Shown here piece after piece: positions 7,918 to 13,848 of a stretch of 20,285 bases of DNA (its first letter is position 1; each line of letters starts with the position of its first letter). Source of the DNA: DASRHY01 sp046765875 (GTDB taxonomy: Bacteria > Actinomycetota > Actinomycetes > Propionibacteriales > Kribbellaceae); contig JBKPSJ010000079.1 of the NCBI GenBank assembly GCA_046765875.1, forward strand, positions 1 to 20,285, in the 5' to 3' direction. Position numbers and translations under genes: made by a program. The notes beneath the pieces are model-generated. The model did not search any database and had not been told where the DNA came from. It saw nothing but the letters and a program-made list of their open reading frames with translations.

Positions 7918-8409
7918 GTGTTCAAAAGCTTCGGTGATCTGCCGCTCCATGTTCTCGTCATCCACGCAGCCGTGGTGGTGCTCCCGCTCGCCGGACTGGT
8001 CGCGATCGCCTTCGTGCTGGTGCCGAAATGGCGCTGGCTGCTGCGCTGGCCGACCGCGATTCTGGGCGTCGGGTCGTTCGTACTGGCGTTCGTCGCGAAG
8101 CAGAGCGGTCTGGCGTTCGTCAAGGCCAAGCCTGCCCTGCAGCAGTTGGTCAACGAGCACGAGAAGCGCGGCAACCTGTTGTTCTGGTACGCGCTGATCT
8201 TCGCGGTGATCACCGTCGTGGCCGCATTGCTCCTGCCCGGGCCGTCGGCGCTGGCCAGTGGCCGCGGTGCGAAGTCCGGTGGGGTGCGACCGCTCGAGAT
8301 CGTCGTGGGCGCCGGCGTGGTCGTCATGTCGGTGCTGCTGGTGTGGCAGACCATCCGCACCGGTGACGCCGGTGCAAGAGCGGTGTGGACCGGCACGCTG
8401 ACAAGTTGA
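7918..8409 (+). CDS. DUF2231 family four-helix membrane protein
   Basis: A 163-residue integral membrane protein with four hydrophobic spans (about 8-35, 40-60, 85-108 and 124-145). The first span carries the conserved LPLHVLVIHA with two histidines, and the C-terminal GDAGARAVW is typical of DUF2231 proteins. The family is uncharacterised; the histidines inside the membrane have led to suggestions of haem or redox roles, which the sequence cannot confirm. GTG 7918 has GGGAGG at 7907-7912, 5 nt upstream. The gene ends only 15 bp before the convergent rsgA stop. Confidence 0.9.
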   Translation: MFKSFGDLPLHVLVIHAAVVVLPLAGLVAIAFVLVPKWRWLLRWPTAILGVGSFVLAFVAKQSGLAFVKAKPALQQLVNEHEKRGNLLFWYALIFAVITVVAALLLPGPSALASGRGAKSGGVRPLEIVVGAGVVVMSVLLVWQTIRTGDAGARAVWTGTLTS

Positions 8410-8424
8410 CCGATATCCGGGCCG

Positions 8425-9405
8425 TCAATCGCGTCCTTCGCGGCTGGCGAGGATGCGCCGATAGGAGGCGACACGCTCGGCGTCGAGGCGGCCCTCGGCG
8501 ACGGCGGTGTCGAGCGCGCACTCGGGCTCGGTCTCGGCGTGGGTGCAGCCGCGTGGGCAGTCGCGGGTCTCGGCCGCCAGGTCGGGGAACGCCTCGATCA
8601 GGTGACGTGGGTCGATGTGGGCAAGCCCGAACGACCGGATCCCCGGGGTGTCGATGATCCAGCCGCCGAACGGCAACCGCAGCGCCTGAGTGCTGGTCGA
8701 CGTATGCCGTCCCCGTCCGGTCACATCGTTAACGACACCGATCGCCCGGTCCGCCCCCGGGACCAGCGCGTTCACGAGCGTCGACTTGCCGACGCCGGAG
8801 TGGCCGACCAGCACGCTCGTACGATCGTTCAGCCGTTCGCTGATCTCGGTCAGGTCCCCGTCCCGCTGGGTCGAGACGGCCTCGACGCCGAGTGGCCGGT
8901 ACGTCTCGAGCAGCGGCTCCGGGTCCGCGAGGTCGGTCTTGGTGAGGCACAGCAACGGGTCCAGCCCCGCGTCGTACGCGGCGACCAGGCAACGATCGAT
9001 CAACCGCGGCCGCGGTTCGGGGTTCGCCACCGCGACGACGATGACGAGTTGGTCCGCGTTCGCGACCAGCGGCCGCTCGACCGGGTCGTCGTCGTCCGCG
9101 CTGCGGCGTAGCAGGGTCGTCCGGGGCTCGACCTCGACGATCCGCGCCAGCGTGCCCTCGTCACCCGAGGTGTCTCCGTCGAGCCGGACCAGGTCGCCGA
9201 CGATCACGCTCTTGCGGCCCAGCGGCCGGGCCTTCACCGCGGTCACCAGCCGGTCGGAGTCGCCGATCCGGCACGTATACCGGCCGCGGTCGACGGTGAG
9301 TACGGTCGCCTCGACGGCGTTCTCGTACACCGGCCGCTCCTTGGTGCGCGGCCTGGTCCGGCGCTTCGGCCGGTCGTACTGGGCGTGCTCGTCGTACCGC
9401 GACAT
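8425..9405 (-). CDS. rsgA: Ribosome small-subunit GTPase RsgA (YjeQ)
   Basis: A late 30S-maturation GTPase. The 326-residue protein has an N-terminal OB fold (about 30-100) and a circularly permuted GTPase domain in which G4 (TKTD, 155-158) precedes G1 (GHSGVGKST, 201-209) and G3 (DTPG, 252-255). The C-terminal zinc site is C283, C287, H289 and C296. This domain order is diagnostic of RsgA. The N-terminus has a basic extension (KRRTRPRTKER). Its ATG follows the aroA TGA stop with no intervening base, so translation is probably coupled to aroA. Confidence 0.97.
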   Translation of the reverse strand: MSRYDEHAQYDRPKRRTRPRTKERPVYENAVEATVLTVDRGRYTCRIGDSDRLVTAVKARPLGRKSVIVGDLVRLDGDTSGDEGTLARIVEVEPRTTLLRRSADDDDPVERPLVANADQLVIVVAVANPEPRPRLIDRCLVAAYDAGLDPLLCLTKTDLADPEPLLETYRPLGVEAVSTQRDGDLTEISERLNDRTSVLVGHSGVGKSTLVNALVPGADRAIGVVNDVTGRGRHTSTSTQALRLPFGGWIIDTPGIRSFGLAHIDPRHLIEAFPDLAAETRDCPRGCTHAETEPECALDTAVAEGRLDAERVASYRRILASREGRD

Positions 9406-10671
9406 TCATCCGCCGATCAGCCGCGACCAGACCTGCGGGAACTCCGGCATCGTCTTCGCCGTGGTGCCGACGTTGTCGATCTCGATGCCCTCGGCAACCA
9501 GTCCGACGACGGCGGCCGCGTGTGCCATCCGGTGGTCGTCGTAGGTCCCGAACAGACCGGCGTGCAGCGGACGCGGCCGGATCTCGAGGCCGTCAGCGGT
9601 CTGCGATACGTCGCCGCCTATCCCGTTCAGTTCCTTCTCCAGCGCCATCAGCCGGTCGGTCTCGTGCCCACGCAGGTGCGCGATGCCACGCAGGTACGAC
9701 GGTCCGCCGGCCGCTGCCGCGACGGCAGCGATGACGGGCGTGAGCTCGCCGACGTCGTGCAGGTCGAGGTCGACTCCGTGGAGTTCACCGCTGCCGGTGA
9801 CGGTGAGGCCGTCGGCCGATCGGACGACCTGCGCGCCGAACTGCTCGAAGATGTCGCGCAGCTGGTCGCCGGGCTGGGTCGTCCGTTCCGGCCAGCCGGT
9901 GACGGTCACCGAGCCACCGGTGACCGCTGCCGCGGCCAGGAACGGCGCCGCATTGGACAGGTCCGGCTCGATCGTCGTGTCGGCGGCGGCGACCGGACCG
10001 GGGGAGACCACCCAGCGATTCGCGTCGGTGGTGTCCACCTCGACTCCACGCTCGCGCAGCATCGCGACCGTCATCTCGATGTGCGGCTGCGACGGCACCG
10101 GTTTGCCGTCGTGGCGGACGTCGACCCCTTCGTCGTACCGGGCTCCCGCGAGCAACAGGGCGGAGACGAACTGGCTGGACGCGGACGCGTCGACGGTCAC
10201 CGCTCCGCCGCGGACCGAGCCCGTGCCGTACAGGTCGAACGGCAGCGTCCCGCGGCCCTCGTCCTCGATCCGTACACCGAGCGTGCGGAGGGCTTCGAGC
10301 ACGACGTCCATCGGCCGCTGCCGCGCGTACGGATCACCGTCGAAGGCGACCGCTCCATCGGCGAGCGCGGCGACCGGAGGTACGAACCGCATCACGGTGC
10401 CGGCCAGCCCGCAGTCGATCTCGGCCGGCCCGTGCAGCGGGCCGGGGATAACCGTGACCGTGCTGCCGTCGCCGTCGACGGCCACGCCGAGACTCGTCAG
10501 GGCCGACCGCATCAGCGTCGTGTCGCGCGCGTCCAGGACGCCGGTCAGCGTCGACGGCCCATTCGCCAGCGCGGCCAGAATGAGTGCGCGGTTGGTGATC
10601 GACTTCGATCCCGGGATCGTGACGACACCCGAGACCGGACCGCGCGGGTACGGCGCGGACCACCCGGTCAC
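9406..10671 (-). CDS. aroA: 3-phosphoshikimate 1-carboxyvinyltransferase (EPSP synthase)
   Basis: Transfers the enolpyruvyl group of PEP to shikimate 3-phosphate, step six of the shikimate pathway, in the cytoplasm. The 421-residue protein has the S3P/PEP-binding PGSKSITNRALILAAL (K23, S24, R28), the loop GLAGTVMRF (88-96), LRGHETDRL and TYDDHRMAHAAAV, the PEP-binding arginine regions. The glycine of the glyphosate-contact loop is kept (G91), but the proline found after the arginine in enterobacterial enzymes is Phe96, as in other actinomycete enzymes. The GTG start at 10671 has GAGGA upstream. It lies 35 bp after the DoxX-like gene and directly abuts rsgA, forming a likely three-gene operon. 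Confidence 0.97.
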   Translation of the reverse strand: MTGWSAPYPRGPVSGVVTIPGSKSITNRALILAALANGPSTLTGVLDARDTTLMRSALTSLGVAVDGDGSTVTVIPGPLHGPAEIDCGLAGTVMRFVPPVAALADGAVAFDGDPYARQRPMDVVLEALRTLGVRIEDEGRGTLPFDLYGTGSVRGGAVTVDASASSQFVSALLLAGARYDEGVDVRHDGKPVPSQPHIEMTVAMLRERGVEVDTTDANRWVVSPGPVAAADTTIEPDLSNAAPFLAAAAVTGGSVTVTGWPERTTQPGDQLRDIFEQFGAQVVRSADGLTVTGSGELHGVDLDLHDVGELTPVIAAVAAAAGGPSYLRGIAHLRGHETDRLMALEKELNGIGGDVSQTADGLEIRPRPLHAGLFGTYDDHRMAHAAAVVGLVAEGIEIDNVGTTAKTMPEFPQVWSRLIGG

Positions 10672-10706
10672 CGGCAGATCCTCGAGTTAGTCGGCACGCC
10701 CGAAGA

Positions 10707-11300
10707 CTAGTCGGTGAACGGCAATTCGGCCTTCGCCAGTCTCACGCGTACCAGCGCCTCCCGTTTCGCGGCCCTCGCCGCACGTCTCGCCTCACGCTTG
10801 GCCAGCCGCGCCCTCCGGGCGGTCTCGCGCTTGGCGACCTGCGTACCGTGCGTCGCCCGCCAGGCCAGGCCCGGCTGGCCCTCGGTGTCGACCGCGGCAA
10901 GCAGCAGCCCGCCGAACAGGCCCACGTTCTTCATGAACTGGACGCGCTGCTGGTTTCGCAGCGTCGGATCCTCGATCTCCCACCAGCGGTGCCCGGCCAA
11001 CGTGGTCGGCACCAGCGAGGCGGCGAGCAACGCAGCACCGAGCCGCCGGCCGTTACCGGTCGCCAGCGCCAGTCCGCCGACCAGCTGGGCGGCGCCGTTC
11101 AGCCGGACCAGGTTCTTGGTGTCCTCCGGCACGTGGTCGCCGATCTGCGGCGGCGCCACCTTCTTGACCAACGGCACGATCCGGTCGGCCACCGGCTTCG
11201 CCCGCGGTACCAGCGGTTCCGGGTTCCGGACCGCGTTCAAGCCCTGCACCAGGAAAACGCAGGACAGCATTGGCCGGGCAATCGAACGCACGACAGTCAT
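10707..11300 (-). CDS. DoxX family membrane protein
   Basis: The 197-residue protein has four hydrophobic segments, including SIARPMLSCVFLVQGLNAV near the N-terminus, RLNGAAQLVGGLALATG and LGAALLAASLVPTTLAGHRWW. The FxxxGxxK/N-like first helix, the RLxGxxQLxxG second helix and the TxxGHxWW stretch are those of DoxX proteins. A strongly basic Ala/Arg/Lys tail of about 40 residues follows the last helix. ATG 11300 is preferred because the hydrophobic domain begins there; upstream in-frame starts add an unrelated Arg/Cys-rich segment. DoxX members have been linked to redox or thiol stress, but the role here is unknown. It leads the aroA-rsgA operon. Confidence 0.85.
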   Translation of the reverse strand: MTVVRSIARPMLSCVFLVQGLNAVRNPEPLVPRAKPVADRIVPLVKKVAPPQIGDHVPEDTKNLVRLNGAAQLVGGLALATGNGRRLGAALLAASLVPTTLAGHRWWEIEDPTLRNQQRVQFMKNVGLFGGLLLAAVDTEGQPGLAWRATHGTQVAKRETARRARLAKREARRAARAAKREALVRVRLAKAELPFTD

Positions 11301-11368
11301 ACGTCTTTCATATCGCGCCGGCCAACCCCTCCGCCACGAACAGCGATCCGCGTACCTCGTGCAGTTGC

Positions 11369-11396
11369 TCGATTCAATCGAACACATCATCGATTG
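11369..11396. promoter_or_regulatory. Overlapping TCGATT inverted repeats upstream of DUF3800 gene
   Basis: TCGATT (11369-11374), AATCGA (11376-11381) and TCGATT (11390-11395) form one tight palindrome and one 7-bp inverted repeat, CAATCGA/TCGATTG with an 8-nt spacer. They lie in a locally AT-rich gap between the divergent DoxX-like and DUF3800 genes. The arrangement looks like an operator with three half-sites. No regulator can be named. Confidence 0.5.
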
Positions 11397-11453
11397 TCGG
11401 CACGTCCTGATACACCCTTCTCATGCTTTTTCGTCAGGGACCCAGGAGCACAG

Positions 11454-12137
11454 ATGCGCACCCGCATGTACTACGTCGACGACTCCGGCGCCGGCGAGAC
11501 CGGCTACGCCGTCTTCTCCTGGATCACCTGCGACATCACCGCCTGGCGCACCGGTCTGGCCGCCTGGCTGGCGCTGCGCCGGCGCTTCTTCGTCGACTAC
11601 CAGATCCCACCCTCCTACGAAGTCCACGCCAGTGTCTTCGTCAACGGCCGAGGCCGGCCCTCGCTCAACGCGGCCTGGAACCTGCACAAAGCGAACCGGG
11701 TCGGAGCCGCCAAGTTGGCGCTGGCGGCCATCGCAGACTGCCCGGAGTTGACGGTTGGCACGGTCTATCGCCGATTCCGTCGGCCGGGCGGGCTTGGCAA
11801 GGCTCGCAGAGACCTTTACGGGAGACTGGTCGACCGCCTGGATCACCAGCTGGCCGACGGCGGCGAACTCGGGATGATCTTCATGGACGGTGACGGCAGC
11901 GACCGCGACCGCGACCTCGCCGAGGCACATCGACTCCTCAAGCTCGACAATCGCCATGTCATCGAAGACCCGAGCTTCCGGGACTCCCGACGGTCGCAAT
12001 GGGTGCAGATGGCCGACTTCGTTGCGTACACGGCGTATCAGAGCCTGCTGCGAGACCCCGATCGCCGCTTCCTGTGGTCCTGGTACGAGCACTATCTGCG
12101 GGACAGCGACGCTTCAGGAGGGCCGATCGAGCTCTGA
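11454..12137 (+). CDS. DUF3800 family protein (predicted RNase H-like fold)
   Basis: A 227-residue protein that begins MRTRMYYVDDSGAGETGY, the DUF3800 N-terminus with an acidic pair on the first strand (D9, D10). It has a central MIFMDGDGSDRD and ends with the characteristic VQMADFVAYTAYQ. Family members are often found on mobile elements and in defence-rich regions and are predicted to have an RNase H-like fold; biochemical activity is largely unknown. AGGAG at 11444-11448 lies 5 nt before ATG 11454. It stands alone, convergent with aspS and divergent from the DoxX-like gene. It is flanked by TCGATT repeats upstream and a 17-bp direct repeat downstream, consistent with acquired DNA, though this is inference. 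Confidence 0.87.
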   Translation: MRTRMYYVDDSGAGETGYAVFSWITCDITAWRTGLAAWLALRRRFFVDYQIPPSYEVHASVFVNGRGRPSLNAAWNLHKANRVGAAKLALAAIADCPELTVGTVYRRFRRPGGLGKARRDLYGRLVDRLDHQLADGGELGMIFMDGDGSDRDRDLAEAHRLLKLDNRHVIEDPSFRDSRRSQWVQMADFVAYTAYQSLLRDPDRRFLWSWYEHYLRDSDASGGPIEL

Positions 12138-12151
12138 CCCACGAAGAAGCG

Positions 12152-12274
12152 GACCCGCTGATCCACGAGTAATGGGGCAGGTCCGCAACGACGAGTCTAC
12201 GCGACTGGAACGACCACCCTCAACGGCCGGCTGAAGCATCGCGGCGTAATGAAGCTAGACCCGCTGATCCACGA
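12152..12274. repeat. 17-bp exact direct repeat pair downstream of DUF3800 gene
   Basis: GACCCGCTGATCCACGA occurs at 12152-12168 and again at 12258-12274, each preceded by GAAGC and followed by a similar ATGG/GGGGC run. The copies are 106 bp apart in the 160-bp gap between the DUF3800 and aspS stops. This could be an old insertion footprint or duplicated gene-end sequence; no integrase or tRNA gene is present in the window. Confidence 0.7.
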
Positions 12275-12297
12275 ATGGTGGGGCGGGGTGGATGGGG

Positions 12298-13590
12298 TCA
12301 GGGGGCGAGGCGGTTGAGGTCCCGGGGGAAGAGGGCTACCTCGCGGATGTTCTCCGCACCGGTGAGCCGTGCCACCCAGCGTTCGAGGCCGATCGCGAAC
12401 CCGCCGTGCGGCGGCATGCCGTGCTTGAACGCCTGCAGGTACGTCGCATACGCCGGGTCCTCGGGCGAAGACCCGATCGCTTCGAGCGCGGCCACGTAGT
12501 CGCCGTAGCGGTGCAACCGTTGTCCGCCCGTCACCAGCTCCATCCCGCGGAAGATCAGGTCGAACGAGTTCGACCAGCGTGGCTCGTCCGGCTGCGGATG
12601 GGTATAGAACGGCCGCTTCACCATCGGGTACCCCTCGACCGCGACAAAGTCGCTTCCGTGCTCGCGCACTCCCCATTCGCCGATCGCCCGTTCGTCGGCC
12701 GGCGACAGGTCGGGTTCGTCCGGCGACGCGCCCGCGATCTTGAGCGCCTCGCTGAAGTGCAGCAGCGGAACCTCGGCGGGGATCTCGGGCAGCGTCAGTC
12801 CGAGTCGTTCGACCGCGGATCCGGCCCGGGTCGCGACCGCCGACACCATGCCGGCGATCGCCTCACGCACTGCGACCAGTACGTCGCGGTGGTCGGTGAT
12901 GAAGCCGAACTCGGCGTCCAGTGACACGTACTCGGCCAGGTGCCGGACTGTGTCGTGCGGTTCGGCACGGAACACCGGCCCGATCTCGTACACCTGCTCG
13001 AACACGCCGACCATCAGCTGCTTGTAGAACTGCGGCGACTGGGCGAGGTACGCCGGCCGGCCGAAGTAGTCGAGGGCGAACACGTTCGCCCCGGACTCGG
13101 TCGCCGTACCGACGATCTTCGGCGTCTGGATCTCGGTGAATCCGAGGCGGTCGAGCGCGGCGCGGAAGCCGTGCATGGAGGCAGCGGCTATCTCCCAGCC
13201 GGCCCGGACCGCGGGGTGCCGCAGCGACACCGGCGCGTTGTCGAGTTGTACCGGAAGGCCGACTCCGGGCGTGGGTCGCCACAACTCGAGCGGTGGCGTG
13301 TGGGCGGGCTCGGTCAGCGGCTCGATGCCGGGCTCGACGATCTCGTGACCGCCCGGCGCCTGCGGGTTCGCGGCGACGATCCCGCTGACTGCTACGACGG
13401 TCTCCTCGCCGAGTTCGTCCAGCCGCGCCAGAGCTGCGGGTTCCTTGACGACAACCTGGGCGAGACCGGCCCGGTCGCGCAGGATCAGGAAGCTGACCGC
13501 GGCCAGCCGGCGCCGGCGATGGATCCAGCCGGCGATCGTGACCGGCCGGCCGGCGTAGTCGGCCAGCTCGGTGCTCAGGATGCGTTGCAT
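12298..13590 (-). CDS. aspS: Archaeal-type aspartyl-tRNA synthetase, probably nondiscriminating (Asp-tRNA Asp/Asn)
   Basis: A 430-residue class II synthetase of the short archaeal/eukaryotic AspRS type: N-terminal OB anticodon-binding fold (about 1-105), then the catalytic core with motif 2 FRAEPHDTVRHLAEY (207-221) and motif 3 GLERWVARL (401-409). It lacks the GAD insertion of the usual bacterial AspRS. His24 (in AGWIHR) and Pro79 (in NPQAPGG) occupy the two anticodon-pocket positions that are Trp/Lys in discriminating archaeal enzymes and His/Pro in nondiscriminating ones. It may therefore also charge tRNA-Asn for later amidation. The start ATG 13590 follows a GGAGGTGAG ribosome site that is part of a T-box switch. 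A standard bacterial AspRS presumably exists elsewhere. Confidence 0.93.
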   Translation of the reverse strand: MQRILSTELADYAGRPVTIAGWIHRRRRLAAVSFLILRDRAGLAQVVVKEPAALARLDELGEETVVAVSGIVAANPQAPGGHEIVEPGIEPLTEPAHTPPLELWRPTPGVGLPVQLDNAPVSLRHPAVRAGWEIAAASMHGFRAALDRLGFTEIQTPKIVGTATESGANVFALDYFGRPAYLAQSPQFYKQLMVGVFEQVYEIGPVFRAEPHDTVRHLAEYVSLDAEFGFITDHRDVLVAVREAIAGMVSAVATRAGSAVERLGLTLPEIPAEVPLLHFSEALKIAGASPDEPDLSPADERAIGEWGVREHGSDFVAVEGYPMVKRPFYTHPQPDEPRWSNSFDLIFRGMELVTGGQRLHRYGDYVAALEAIGSSPEDPAYATYLQAFKHGMPPHGGFAIGLERWVARLTGAENIREVALFPRDLNRLAP

Positions 13591-13807
13591 GGTGTTCTCA
13601 CCTCCGTGGATTCCGGTCCCCGGAGGTGTGGGCGACGGGGGATCGCGGTGCCACCACACCTTCGCCGCGGCGGGATTGCTACGGCCTCTTGTCCTGCGGC
13701 TCGCTCGGGAGTGTCTTCGCGACCGGCCTGTGCGCCACCCTCACAGCCGAAGGGGCGGCTCTCTGGACCACAGGTGATCGGCGCTACTCGGTTCCGTCAG
13801 CGCGAGC
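13591..13807 (-). promoter_or_regulatory. T-box riboswitch leader with Asp (GAC) specifier, translational type
   Basis: The minus-strand leader of aspS has the hallmarks of a T-box. Stem I opens GCTCGC (13807-13802), paired with GCGAGC. The loop-E halves are AGTA (13788-13785) and GAA (13718-13716). AGAGAG lies at 13764-13759. GAA is followed directly by the specifier GAC (13715-13713), an Asp codon. The T-box core TGGTGGCACCGCG includes TGGC (13653-13650), complementary to a GCCA acceptor end with discriminator G73, as in tRNA-Asp. GGTGTGG (13660-13654) can pair with CCACACC (13631-13625). Alternatively CACCTCCG (13628-13621) pairs perfectly with CGGAGGTG (13606-13599), burying the ribosome site. 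Uncharged tRNA-Asp should thus free translation of aspS. Confidence 0.9.
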
Positions 13808-13813
13808 GCTACC

Positions 13814-13843
13814 AGCGTAGGCGGCCACCAATCCGCCGGGCAA
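13814..13843 (-). promoter_or_regulatory. Promoter of the aspS T-box leader
   Basis: On the minus strand, TTGCCC (13843-13838) and TACGCT (13819-13814) are separated by 18 bp. The start predicted about 7 nt after the -10 falls at 13807, exactly the first base of T-box stem I, which supports both calls. The -35 lies just beyond the stop of the upstream sigma factor gene. Confidence 0.65.
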
Positions 13844-13848
13844 AACAG

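Noticed and set aside
9385..10710. 441-codon plus-strand open frame opposite aroA
   Set aside because: Antisense shadow of an unambiguous EPSP synthase gene.
12138..12297. Attachment site for an integrated element at the direct repeats
   Set aside because: No tRNA gene, integrase or excisionase in the window, and the repeats enclose only about 90 bp of unique sequence.
12197..12676. Minus-strand frame overlapping the aspS end and the repeat gap
   Set aside because: Shares the aspS shadow frame and has no start context or domain.
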